From Krumholzibacterium sp965370495 (lineage in GTDB: Bacteria > Krumholzibacteriota > Krumholzibacteriia > Krumholzibacteriales > Krumholzibacteriaceae), in contig CBDUUV010000059.1 in assembly GCA_965370495.1 (NCBI GenBank), positions 1 to 15,462 on the forward strand: a stretch of 15,462 bases of DNA. The letters are read 5' to 3'. Under the pieces are notes generated by a model. It was not told the origin of the DNA. It saw only the letters and a program-made list of their open reading frames with translations, and searched no databases. This document shows positions 7,303 through 14,342 of the stretch, in pieces. Each line of letters starts with the position of its first letter. Position 1 is the first letter of the stretch. Made by a program: the position numbers and the translations under genes.

Positions 7303-7887
7303 TTGGAAAATACTGGAAGAAAGTTTGAACTTGTGGGGACGGCTCTTATCGATCATCCGGTCGATTACGATGGTAGCCAGCTCAGGAGCCACTTTGTCAG
7401 GGAATCCGCCGGGATTAAGGGGGATGGGATCGTTGCTTTTTCGGGGTCCTGCTATGTGAGGGGGGAGAACCTGGTCGATCTCGAGGATGCAGAGGCGGGA
7501 AGCTCGATAGTGGCCGGTGAGATGCTCCATTTTATATGCGAGCATTTTCAATGTCCCCTGAAGGAGATGAATTACAGGCTTCGGCTTTTCATCGCGATAA
7601 TGAAAGATATCCTTCTGGAACTGGTCCCAGGCATGACGATCAACAGGGAAGGGGACGACCTTTATATCGATAACAGGAAAATGACTGTAGCGATCTCGAC
7701 AATCAGTTCTGTTTCTGCTCTTTTCCACTGCGGGGTCAATATCGATCCGGAGGGGGCGCCTGTTCCTGCGGTTGGCTTGAAGGAACTCGGGGTCGATGCG
7801 TTTGAATTTACCAGGCTTGTCATGGAACGCTATGGATCGGAATGCGAATCGGTCGAACTTGCTATCCGAAAGGTAAAGGGAGTATGA
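7303..7887 (+). CDS. DUF366 family protein within the queuosine operon
   Basis: This 194-residue protein resembles the DUF366 (COG2029) family as I remember it. Typical segments are LIDHPVDYDGSQLRSHF near the N-terminus, GDGIVAFSGSC, VDLEDAEAG, MLHFICEHF in the middle, and PVPAVGLKELG near the C-terminus. My recollection is that the archaeal structure PH1223 places the family in the class II aminoacyl-tRNA synthetase/biotin-lipoate ligase fold; no biochemical function is known to me. The start is TTG 7303, one base after the queC stop, with an ideal GGAGG. The stop overlaps the queE ATG as ATGA. Tight placement between queC and queE suggests a role in 7-deazaguanine metabolism, for example handling an intermediate or a ligation-type step. 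This role is inference. Confidence 0.85.
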   Translation: MENTGRKFELVGTALIDHPVDYDGSQLRSHFVRESAGIKGDGIVAFSGSCYVRGENLVDLEDAEAGSSIVAGEMLHFICEHFQCPLKEMNYRLRLFIAIMKDILLELVPGMTINREGDDLYIDNRKMTVAISTISSVSALFHCGVNIDPEGAPVPAVGLKELGVDAFEFTRLVMERYGSECESVELAIRKVKGV

Positions 7888-8636
7888 AGCGGCCGGTCAA
7901 AAAGGGTTATGCGACAGAAGTCTTCACATCGATACAGGGTGAGGGCGTCTATGTTGGAGTCATGCAGGTGTTTCTGCGTCTTTCAGGATGCAGCCTTGGC
8001 TGCTGTTATTGCGATACGCCCGGCTCAGCCGAAGTTCCGGGTGAATGTATTATCCGCGGAAAAGGATCTGTCGAGAAACTGTCCAATCCTGTCGATGCTG
8101 CTGAACTGGCCGGGATCGCGATAACGATGATTCGCGGTCAGGGCAGTATACATTCCCTGAGTATTACAGGCGGTGAACCTCTCGAACAGCCGGAGTTTCT
8201 GGTTGGATTCCTCGATATATTCAAAAGTGAAAAGGTTCCGGTTTATCTCGAAACAAATGGCCTTGAAGAAGATGCGGCGCGGCAGATAGCGCCGCTTGTC
8301 GATATCATTTCCATGGATATCAAGCTGCCGTCTCTCTGTGGCGGCGGGCAGATATTCGGTATATATGAGAAGGTTCTGCCTGTCTTCGGCCTGCGGAATC
8401 TTTTCTGCAAGGTTGTAATCGCCGATGGGTTCGATATGGAGGAGTTTCTTGATGCAACGCGGCTCGTTGCCGGGTACAACAGGAAGATCCCTTTTATAAT
8501 ACAGCCTGCCACTGAGGCGGGAGGATGCTGCAGGGTCAGTCCGGATATTTTACTGGAATGCTACCGCAGTGCTTCCGGGTTTCTCGATGATGTAAGGGTG
8601 ATTCCCCAGTGCCATCAAATCATGGGGCTGCCCTGA
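7884..8636 (+). CDS. queE: 7-carboxy-7-deazaguanine synthase (radical SAM)
   Basis: QueE is a radical S-adenosylmethionine enzyme that rearranges 6-carboxytetrahydropterin to 7-carboxy-7-deazaguanine, the step between QueD and QueC. The protein has 250 residues. The [4Fe-4S] cluster ligands are C36, C40 and C43 (CX3CX2C), with an extra C41 inside the motif. The SAM-binding GGEP is at residues 96-99, and the substrate-side N-terminus TEVFTSIQGEG is typical. The C-terminus VRVIPQCHQIMG matches the family ending. The start is ATG 7884, overlapping the DUF366 stop as ATGA, with AAAGGGAG just upstream. An upstream in-frame start at 7842 lies inside DUF366 and is not needed. queE is the last gene of the operon; queF, tgt and queA are not in the window, so this locus alone makes preQ0. 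Confidence 0.95.
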   Translation: MKRPVKKGYATEVFTSIQGEGVYVGVMQVFLRLSGCSLGCCYCDTPGSAEVPGECIIRGKGSVEKLSNPVDAAELAGIAITMIRGQGSIHSLSITGGEPLEQPEFLVGFLDIFKSEKVPVYLETNGLEEDAARQIAPLVDIISMDIKLPSLCGGGQIFGIYEKVLPVFGLRNLFCKVVIADGFDMEEFLDATRLVAGYNRKIPFIIQPATEAGGCCRVSPDILLECYRSASGFLDDVRVIPQCHQIMGLP

Positions 8637-8644
8637 TCCGGATA

Positions 8645-8711
8645 TAAAAAAAGCCGCGAGATGATACGATGCAGGGTCGGGTTCGTGAAGTCGGCGACCA
8701 CCTCGCAGCCG
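8645..8711 (-). terminator. Terminator-like hairpin reading on the minus strand
   Basis: On the minus strand GCTGCGAGGTG can pair with CATCTCGCGGC over 11 positions, two of them G-U wobbles, and is followed at once by TTTTTTTA. The plus-strand copy has A-C mismatches instead of wobbles, so the structure favours a minus-strand RNA. The loop is long, with a weak GTCG/CGAC inner stem, which lowers confidence. No minus-strand gene upstream of it is recognised. Confidence 0.3.
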
Positions 8712-8783
8712 TCTAACGGAACAGCAAGGTGTGTACCAGATAGATTTTCAAAACCCGATAAACTGGATAAAGCCGTGTCAGTA

Positions 8784-8816
8784 AAGGCTATTAGGTGCTT
8801 ATGGCACTTTTTGCCT
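8784..8816 (+). terminator. Weak candidate terminator of the que operon
   Basis: GTGC (8795-8798) and GCAC (8804-8807) form a short stem followed by TTTTT (8808-8812), nested inside AGGC/GCCT (8784-8787 with 8813-8816). The stem is short and lies about 150 bases after queE. It is the only plus-strand T-tract hairpin seen between queE and the next gene. Confidence 0.3.
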
Positions 8817-9041
8817 GATTTCCCCGAACGTCCTTATTGTTCCTTGAGATTACTTCGCAGTACCGTTGACAGAAACGTCTTTAATCTCTGTTTTGCAACC
8901 ATGTGGTGGCTTCCTGCAATCAGTTGCGAATGTTCCATATGATCACTATTTTTGCCTACGCTGGATTCCCATTCCACGGTCCGGTGAATAACTGGCCTGA
9001 CTGATGAATTCGCCTGGATGAGCAGGTGTGATAAATATCTC

Positions 9042-9072
9042 TTGACATAAGCTGGCTATTCGTTGTTGAGTA
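9042..9072 (+). promoter_or_regulatory. Possible promoter of the HU-family gene
   Basis: A perfect TTGACA (9042-9047) lies about 100 bases before the HU start. The -10 position is poor: only TGTTGA or TGAGTA at 16-19 bases spacing. The gene probably starts its own transcript here, but the -10 assignment is uncertain. Confidence 0.35.
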
Positions 9073-9134
9073 AGGCGTTAGGCTTTGAACAGTCTGCATA
9101 TACACGCGGAGGGGGAATACGATCCTTCTGATGC

Positions 9135-9141
9135 AAGGAGG
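9135..9141 (+). promoter_or_regulatory. Ribosome-binding site that sets the ATG 9151 start of the HU gene
   Basis: AAGGAGG lies nine bases before ATG 9151. It decides against an upstream TTG at 9085, which would add 22 residues not found in the family. Confidence 0.75.
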
Positions 9142-9150
9142 AGGGTGTCG

Positions 9151-9429
9151 ATGACAAAAGCGGAGATCGTAGAGAACATTTCCAGCAGGACCGGATTGAC
9201 GAAGAAGGAAGTCGCCGAGGCGGTAGATTGTTTTCTTTCCTGTATTTCCAAAGGACTTGCAGATGGAAAACATTACGAGATACGAGGGTTCGGGACTTTT
9301 AAAGTCAAAGACCGGAAAGCCAGGATGGCGAGGAATCCCAGGACGGGAGAACCTGTACCGGTACCTGATCGCAAAGTTCCCGTTTTCAAGGTATCGCGTG
9401 AACTGAAGGATATGGTTGCTCAGTCCTGA
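9151..9429 (+). CDS. HU/IHF-family DNA-binding protein
   Basis: This 92-residue protein has the usual length of HU, a small dimeric protein that bends DNA and helps organise the nucleoid. It starts MTKAEIVENIS, forms the two-helix dimer body (about residues 3-38), and has the beta-arm block IRGFGTFKVKDRKAR followed by ARNPRTGEPV, whose proline at the arm tip is the DNA-intercalating residue. The tail VPVFKVSRELKDMV closes the fold. HU and the two IHF subunits cannot be told apart reliably here; the RNPRTGE arm is shared, so I give no symbol. The gene stands alone, with a TTGACA box upstream and about 100 bases before ltaE. Confidence 0.93.
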   Translation: MTKAEIVENISSRTGLTKKEVAEAVDCFLSCISKGLADGKHYEIRGFGTFKVKDRKARMARNPRTGEPVPVPDRKVPVFKVSRELKDMVAQS

Positions 9430-9533
9430 TCCCTGGTTCATTTTAAGTTTGATTCATTGTTTTTCCCAGATGTCCAGATGGTCAAAGGGGGGGGCGTGCT
9501 ATATCCATACTGGCCGCCCCGAACAGGTGACAG

Positions 9534-10565
9534 ATGCGTGATCGTGTTGTTGATCTTAGAAGTGATACGGTAACGAAGCCTTCTGTGCGGATGCGTGAGG
9601 CCATGTTGAAAGCTGATGTCGGGGATGATGTTCTGGGTGATGACCCGACTGTTATAAGTCTCGAGGGGAGAATGGCGGCTCTTCTCGGCAAGGAGGCCGC
9701 AATATATGTTCCGAGCGGTACAATGGCCAATCTCCTGGGGTTGTTGGTACAGACTATCCCAGGCGACGAAGTAATCCTCGACGGGAACTGTCACATATTC
9801 AATTATGAAGCGGGCGGAGCAGCAGTCATCGGAGGGTTACAGCTGCATACACTTCATGGGCCGGACGGTTTTCTTCCCCTTGAAGAGCTTCCCGGAGCGG
9901 TCAGGCCGGATAATATCCACCACCCGCGCACTTCCCTGATCACGGTTGAGAATACTCATAACCGCGGTGGGGGAAGGGTCTATCCTTTTGACCAGCTCAA
10001 AAAGATATCGGTATTTGCGAAAGAGAACAGACTGAGGCTGCATATGGACGGCGCGCGTCTGGCTAACGCAGTTGTTGCTACGGGGATTCCTTTTGAAAAG
10101 TACGGCCATCTTGCCGATTCGATCAATATCTGTTTTTCAAAAGGGCTCGGTGCGCCGGTAGGGTCTGTGATGATTTCGGACAACGAGACTGTCGAGAAAG
10201 CGCGATACTGGCGCAAGAGGCTTGGGGGGGGAATGAGACAGTCGGGGATCCTGGCTGCAGCATGCCACTATGCCCTCGATAATAATATCGAACGCCTTGT
10301 GGAGGATCATGAACTGGCATCGAGAATAGGTGACATTATAGAAAGCAAACCGGGGCTTGGGTTGTCGTTTCCGGTAGATACGAATATCGTGATATTCAGG
10401 GTCGAGGATGAAACGATCGATTTCGAAAAGTTCACCAGGGCCCTGGAAACTTCCGGTATCATGGCACTCACTTTTGGAAAAAGGTCGGTCCGTATGGTTA
10501 CTCATCTCGATATATCGTCGGAAGATATCGATTATTTTGAAGAAGTCATGTCACGGATCTATTGA
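9534..10565 (+). CDS. ltaE: Low-specificity L-threonine aldolase
   Basis: This pyridoxal-phosphate enzyme cleaves L-threonine and L-allo-threonine to glycine and acetaldehyde in the cytoplasm. The 343-residue length is typical of bacterial LtaE (about 330-350). Family signatures run in order: VDLRSDTVTKPS at the N-terminus, GDDVLGDDPT (residues 30-39), VPSGTMANL for phosphate binding, HMDGARLANA with the PLP-contacting aspartate, and the Schiff-base lysine K203 in FSKGLGAPVGS. The arginines of RKRLGGGMRQ, near the active site in the family, are kept. The start ATG has AGGTGA (9525-9530) close by. A GGGGCG/CGCCCC hairpin (9491-9496 with 9515-9520) lies in the leader. rsmI begins six bases after its stop, so the two are likely cotranscribed. 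Confusion with other fold-type I aldolases is unlikely. Confidence 0.95.
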   Translation: MRDRVVDLRSDTVTKPSVRMREAMLKADVGDDVLGDDPTVISLEGRMAALLGKEAAIYVPSGTMANLLGLLVQTIPGDEVILDGNCHIFNYEAGGAAVIGGLQLHTLHGPDGFLPLEELPGAVRPDNIHHPRTSLITVENTHNRGGGRVYPFDQLKKISVFAKENRLRLHMDGARLANAVVATGIPFEKYGHLADSINICFSKGLGAPVGSVMISDNETVEKARYWRKRLGGGMRQSGILAAACHYALDNNIERLVEDHELASRIGDIIESKPGLGLSFPVDTNIVIFRVEDETIDFEKFTRALETSGIMALTFGKRSVRMVTHLDISSEDIDYFEEVMSRIY

Positions 10566-10571
10566 TATATC

Positions 10572-11267
10572 ATGAGAAAATACCAGTTCTATTTTGTAGG
10601 CACTCCGATCGGGAATCTTGAGGATTTGTCCCAAAGAACGATCAGTATCATTGGTTCGGCCGATATCCTGCTCGCTGAGGATACGCGAAAGACCCGGACC
10701 CTGCTGAACCGGTATGGGCTCGAGATTCCGGTACGTGCCTTTCACGACCATAACAAGGAAAAGGCTACACCATCCATAATCAGGCAACTCGAGGAAGGGG
10801 TGACGATAGCCCTGGTTTCCGACGCGGGGATGCCAGGCATTTCTGATCCAGGCTATTATCTTATCCGGAGGCTTATCGAAAAAGGTATCGAATATACCGT
10901 CATACCGGGGCCGAGCGCTGTTACGACGGCGCTGCTTTTGTCTGGTTTCCCTACTGACCGGTTTTCCTTTTTCGGGTATGTTCCCCGGAAGAAGGGTGCT
11001 CGTGACAGGATTCTGTCTGAAGCTGGCGCAAGTGTTGGGACATCGATCTTTTTTGAGAGTCCTCACAGGATAGTCAAGACTCTCGAGGCGATTGGCCTTC
11101 TCCTGGGTGACAGGGAAGTAGTAGTAGCGAGGGAGATGACCAAATTGCACGAGGAAATCCTGAGGGGGAGCGCCGGGGAACTGGTCACGCGTTTCGGGCA
11201 GAGAAAAGTGCGAGGGGAGATCACGCTGCTGATCAGAGGGACAGGGAGCAGGAAAAAAGATAAATAA
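10572..11267 (+). CDS. rsmI: 16S rRNA (cytidine-1402 2'-O)-methyltransferase, short form
   Basis: RsmI methylates the 2'-O of C1402 in the decoding centre of 16S rRNA using SAM. It is a tetrapyrrole-methylase-fold enzyme. Visible motifs are FVGTPIGNLEDLSQR at the N-terminus, LLAEDTRKTRTLL, the glycine-rich SDAGMPGISDPGY, IPGPSAVTTAL and SGFPTDRFSFFGYVPRKKG, all characteristic of RsmI. The protein has 231 residues, while many homologues have about 280 with an extra C-terminal helical domain. That domain is absent here, and the frame ends in a basic tail (GSRKKDK). Such short forms probably remain active because the catalytic domain is complete. It follows ltaE by six bases without a strong Shine-Dalgarno site, suggesting coupled translation. 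Confidence 0.93.
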   Translation: MRKYQFYFVGTPIGNLEDLSQRTISIIGSADILLAEDTRKTRTLLNRYGLEIPVRAFHDHNKEKATPSIIRQLEEGVTIALVSDAGMPGISDPGYYLIRRLIEKGIEYTVIPGPSAVTTALLLSGFPTDRFSFFGYVPRKKGARDRILSEAGASVGTSIFFESPHRIVKTLEAIGLLLGDREVVVAREMTKLHEEILRGSAGELVTRFGQRKVRGEITLLIRGTGSRKKDK

Positions 11268-11311
11268 TCACCCTTCCAACACGGCGCGTATCGGATGTAA
11301 TGTGTAACTTC

Positions 11312-11340
11312 TTGACAGTGACAGGGTGGAACTTCATAAT
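11312..11340 (+). promoter_or_regulatory. Strong sigma-70-type promoter of the CDP-alcohol transferase gene
   Basis: A perfect TTGACA (11312-11317) and CATAAT (11335-11340, five of six) are separated by exactly 17 bases. Transcription would begin near 11347, about 54 nt before the TTG start. It opens a new transcription unit after rsmI. Confidence 0.75.
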
Positions 11341-11400
11341 ACAGTTCTGTACGATGACATGATTTTCGCTACGCTTGGAATTTAATGCAGGAAGTCGGAT

Positions 11401-12018
11401 TTGACGGAAAAATCGGATATAAAAGAAAGGTTAAGAGGACTTCTCGATCCAGTCGTTGCCCTGTGTTCCTATCTCGGGATTTCTCCGATGGGAATCACAC
11501 TCTTCGGCGTTTTTCTCAGCCTGATCGGTGCTTGGTTTGTCGGCAGGGGAAGTTTGGTGATGGGAGCGCTTATCCTGATCATTTCCGGACTCAGTGACGT
11601 TATCGATGGTTCCCTCGCGCGTAGCCAGGGCAAGACAAGCGTGCTGGGAGCCTTTGTGGATTCTACCGGTGACAGGGTGAGTGAACTGGTATATTTTATC
11701 GGGTTGATTTTTTATTTTATAGGGAAAGTGCCGATCCATGATGTCATGATTTTTTTCACGATGATGGCACTGGCAGGATCATTTCTGACAAGTTATGCGA
11801 GAGCAAGAGCCGAGGGGCTCGGGCTCGAATGTTCAGTCGGCTTACTGGAAAGACCGGAAAGGGTAGTGTTGCTCGTTATCGGTCTTGTTTTCGGAGGAAT
11901 CGTTCTGGAAGTGGCTATAATCATTCTGGCCGTGCTCAGTGTGTTGACATTTATTCAGAGGGTCAAGCATGTCAGCAATCTGACGTCTGCCGCCTCCGAC
12001 ACTGATTCCCAACTCTGA
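11401..12018 (+). CDS. CDP-alcohol phosphatidyltransferase family membrane enzyme
   Basis: Enzymes of this family join a CDP-activated lipid (or polyol) to an alcohol, making phospholipid headgroups in the cytoplasmic membrane. The full signature DX2DGX2ARX8GX3DX3D is present: D66, D69, G70, A73, R74, G83, D87, D91. The aspartates bind two metal ions. The 205 residues include several hydrophobic helices (for example about 33-63 and 150-180). The segment RARAEGLGLECS then LLERPER recalls phosphatidyl- or archaetidyl-inositol-phosphate synthases, so a polyol-phosphate such as inositol phosphate is a possible acceptor; PgsA-type glycerol-phosphate transfer is the main alternative. The start is TTG 11401, with AGGAAG six bases upstream. 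The MATE gene follows after 104 bases. Confidence 0.9.
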   Translation: MTEKSDIKERLRGLLDPVVALCSYLGISPMGITLFGVFLSLIGAWFVGRGSLVMGALILIISGLSDVIDGSLARSQGKTSVLGAFVDSTGDRVSELVYFIGLIFYFIGKVPIHDVMIFFTMMALAGSFLTSYARARAEGLGLECSVGLLERPERVVLLVIGLVFGGIVLEVAIIILAVLSVLTFIQRVKHVSNLTSAASDTDSQL

Positions 12019-12122
12019 CTCCATTGGCCTTTTCCGGTTTCCATGACTGTTTCCGGATGGGCATTTTTAAATCGATTCGACAAGCGAACTTAACGGCGGC
12101 AGGTCGGTAAGGCAGCGGATGC

Positions 12123-13517
12123 ATGGAGCCAAAATTCAGTTCAATCCTGAAGACCTCTGTTCCCATCATAGTTGATTTCGGTGCCCAGGTACTCATGTGG
12201 ACGATCGAACCCATGCTTGTGGGGCATTTGGCCATTCAGTCGATGGAACGGTTCTATCCCGGGCTTGACGCCTCGGGTATCCACGCGTTGACAGCAGTAG
12301 GGAATGTCGTTCAGGTTATTCTTTTTACATGTACTATCCTGCTCACCTTTGTTTTTGGCGCCATCATCCTGATCAACAGGCTTCTCGGCGCGGAGAAGAA
12401 GGGTGAAGCAGACCATTTCCTGGGGCAGACGCTTTTCACAGCCATGTTTCCTGCGATAGGCGTCGCCCTGATCTGGTATTTCCTGTCACCGGTGATATTC
12501 AGGACACTGCTCGGCGCCTCGCCTGCCGTTACGGCGATCAGCGTGGATTATTTAAGGGTAATCGCGTGGTTTGCTCCATTAATGATCATGAATTTTGTTG
12601 CCATAGGCATCGTCAGGGGTGCCGGAGATACACATCTGTCGATGATAATAGGTGTGCTGGTAAACGGTATTCACCTGGTTCTGGCAGTATGTTTTATCTA
12701 CGGTATATGGTTTTTTCCCGAACTCGGAGTACGGGGAGCGGCGCTTGCCGCCGGAATCGGCCATACTGTGGGTTTCTTTTTTACATACAGTATAATCCTT
12801 CGCGGAAAGAGTGTCCTGACTTTCAAATCGTATGATTTCAGGAGTATCAAGCGTAAGAGTGTCGGGAATATCATCAGGACGGGGACGCCGAGTACGCTCG
12901 AACAACTGGCGTGGATGACCGGTGTGACGATCGTTATCGGGTTCAGTAACCGGCTCGGCCATACAGCGGCAGCAGCTCATATAGTTGCATTGACATTCAT
13001 GAGATTGTTTACGGTCATATATCTCGCGTTCGGTATGGCAGCCCTTACGCTTATCGGGCGGCGTTATGGAGCCGGGGAATATATTCGAGCCAGGCAGACA
13101 TCCCATTTGTTCGTCCGGATTGTAGGAGGTCTGGTCCTGCTGCTTGTGGCCGGTATCTTTTTCGGGGCGAGGTATTTTGTTTACCTGTTTACCAGCGATC
13201 CGGCTGTTATCGAGCTCTCTGCCGGAATTCTCAGGATCGTTGCTTTTGTGCAGATCCCGAAGGCGATGACATATGTTTTTACGTTCAGCCTCAGGGGAGT
13301 TGGAGAGAACCGCTATCCAATGTACCTGGCTTTTGCTGGAGTACTCCTGATAGAGATTATCCTTGGATTCAACCTTGCTTTTACATTCGGTTTGTCGCTC
13401 GCGGGGCTCTGGATCGCAGCGGGCACAGATGAGGTGCTTAAGGCCTCGTTTGGAGCGAGACGGTTTCGAAAGCGTATCAAGGCCCTTATTGCGTCGGGGG
13501 CCGGAGTGATGAAATGA
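12123..13517 (+). CDS. MATE-family multidrug/polyspecific efflux transporter
   Basis: This 464-residue integral membrane protein has about 12 hydrophobic segments in two similar halves, the architecture and length of the MATE family (Na+- or H+-coupled export of cationic compounds). The N-terminus runs KTSVPIIVDFGAQVLMWTIE into the first helix, and the motifs GIVRGAGDTH (first half) and FSLRGVGENRYP (second half) are the typical repeated MATE signatures. The substrate cannot be inferred. Roles in drug, metabolite or lipid-linked precursor export remain open. The ATG start has only a weak ribosome-binding site (AAGG near 12108). The last codons overlap the start of tmk as ATGA, so both are translationally coupled, although a functional link is not obvious. 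Confidence 0.9.
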   Translation: MEPKFSSILKTSVPIIVDFGAQVLMWTIEPMLVGHLAIQSMERFYPGLDASGIHALTAVGNVVQVILFTCTILLTFVFGAIILINRLLGAEKKGEADHFLGQTLFTAMFPAIGVALIWYFLSPVIFRTLLGASPAVTAISVDYLRVIAWFAPLMIMNFVAIGIVRGAGDTHLSMIIGVLVNGIHLVLAVCFIYGIWFFPELGVRGAALAAGIGHTVGFFFTYSIILRGKSVLTFKSYDFRSIKRKSVGNIIRTGTPSTLEQLAWMTGVTIVIGFSNRLGHTAAAAHIVALTFMRLFTVIYLAFGMAALTLIGRRYGAGEYIRARQTSHLFVRIVGGLVLLLVAGIFFGARYFVYLFTSDPAVIELSAGILRIVAFVQIPKAMTYVFTFSLRGVGENRYPMYLAFAGVLLIEIILGFNLAFTFGLSLAGLWIAAGTDEVLKASFGARRFRKRIKALIASGAGVMK

Positions 13518-14170
13518 ATGAATTATTCATAACTTTCGAGGGAATAGAAGGTTCCGGAAAATCCACCGTCGCGGCACGCATCAAGGAAGCGCTCAAGAAC
13601 AGGGGCGTCGATGTTCTCCTGACGCGCGAGCCAGGTGGAACCGTGACATCAGAGGATATAAGGAATATACTGCTGGATTCCGAGCGAGTGGAGATTTCGG
13701 CCAGAACTGAACTTCTTCTCTACCTGGCAAGCAGGGCGCAACTTGTCGATGAGGTGATCCGGCCAGCGCTGGATTCGGGACGTGTAGTGATATGTGACCG
13801 GTATATGGATGCATCCGTCGCGTATCAGGGATGGGCGAGGGGGCTTGGTGAGGACCTTGTGCGTGAGTTGAACTCCTTCGCTGTCGGTACGGCAGTACCC
13901 GACCTTACCTTTCTCTTTGATTTGAGCGTTGAGGATGGTTTCAAACGCGGGCCGGACAAAAGAGAATCGAGTGGTGTTCAGCACAAGGACAGGTTGGAGC
14001 GTGAGGACAGGATGTTCCACGAGAGGGTCAGGGAGGGGTACCTGAGGATCGCTGAAAAAGAAAAGGAAAGATTTTTTGTGGTAGATGCATCCAGGCCTCT
14101 TGATGTGGTAGTCGATACGGTTTTACGGAACATAATAGCCCGTCTGGACGTACAATCAAACAATGGATGA
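13514..14170 (+). CDS. tmk: Thymidylate kinase
   Basis: This enzyme phosphorylates dTMP to dTDP with ATP, an essential step of dTTP supply in the cytoplasm. The 218-residue length fits the family (about 205-220). The Walker A P-loop GIEGSGKST is at residues 10-18. TREPGGT (37-43) binds the nucleotide, the DRY motif (in ICDRYMDASVAYQG) contacts dTMP, and the LID region is present around KRGPDKRESSG. All expected catalytic positions are present. It overlaps the end of the MATE gene by four bases (ATGA). The stop is followed by about 170 bases and a new promoter for the protease gene; no clear terminator is seen between them. Confidence 0.95.
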   Translation: MNELFITFEGIEGSGKSTVAARIKEALKNRGVDVLLTREPGGTVTSEDIRNILLDSERVEISARTELLLYLASRAQLVDEVIRPALDSGRVVICDRYMDASVAYQGWARGLGEDLVRELNSFAVGTAVPDLTFLFDLSVEDGFKRGPDKRESSGVQHKDRLEREDRMFHERVREGYLRIAEKEKERFFVVDASRPLDVVVDTVLRNIIARLDVQSNNG

Positions 14171-14223
14171 AACGGCTTCGGACGTATTATTACCCCTGTC
14201 CTGGCCGTTGGCAGCAAAAATGG

Positions 14224-14252
14224 TTGTCTGGTAAATAGCTGAATTGTATATT
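14224..14252 (+). promoter_or_regulatory. Probable promoter of the S41 protease gene
   Basis: TTGTCT (14224-14229) and TATATT (14247-14252) are 17 bases apart, matching four and five of six consensus positions. Transcription would start near 14259, leaving a leader of about 85 nt that contains a small CCGG-AATA-CCGG hairpin (14312-14323). Confidence 0.5.
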
Positions 14253-14329
14253 CCGCTTGAGTGTTTGTTTTTCCCGGGGACGATAAAGATTGAAAACGCT
14301 TTTTGTACAGGCCGGAATACCGGTGCTTC

Positions 14330-14334
14330 GGAGG
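14330..14334 (+). promoter_or_regulatory. Ribosome-binding site that sets the TTG start of the protease
   Basis: GGAGG lies eight bases before TTG 14343. The nearby ATG at 14336 is in another frame that stops after nine codons. Confidence 0.75.
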
Positions 14335-14342
14335 TATGGATT

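Larger units (their letters stand above)
8637..9041. other. Gene-poor interval after queE
   Basis: No open frame here has a ribosome-binding site or a recognisable family. The longest plus frame (8661-8942, 93 codons) is rich in Arg, Cys and Ser and looks non-coding. A minus frame from ATG 8938 has a TAA at 8836-8834 but is otherwise open down to queE, with no recognisable product. The interval holds two hairpins, described separately. It may contain a small RNA, a decayed gene, or only spacer. Confidence 0.5.

Noticed and set aside
8675..8702. tRNA-like T-loop GGGTTCGTG
   Set aside because: No acceptor, D or anticodon stems can be built around it, and the T-stem does not pair.
9075..9083. 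GCGTTAGGC resembling the core of an integron attC site
   Set aside because: The only matching partner (GTCTAAC near 8711) is about 370 bases away, far beyond attC lengths, and there is no integrase or cassette array.
12019..12122. Possible terminator after the CDP-alcohol transferase gene
   Set aside because: Repeated TTTCCGG and an ATTTTTA are present, but no stable stem precedes the T run.
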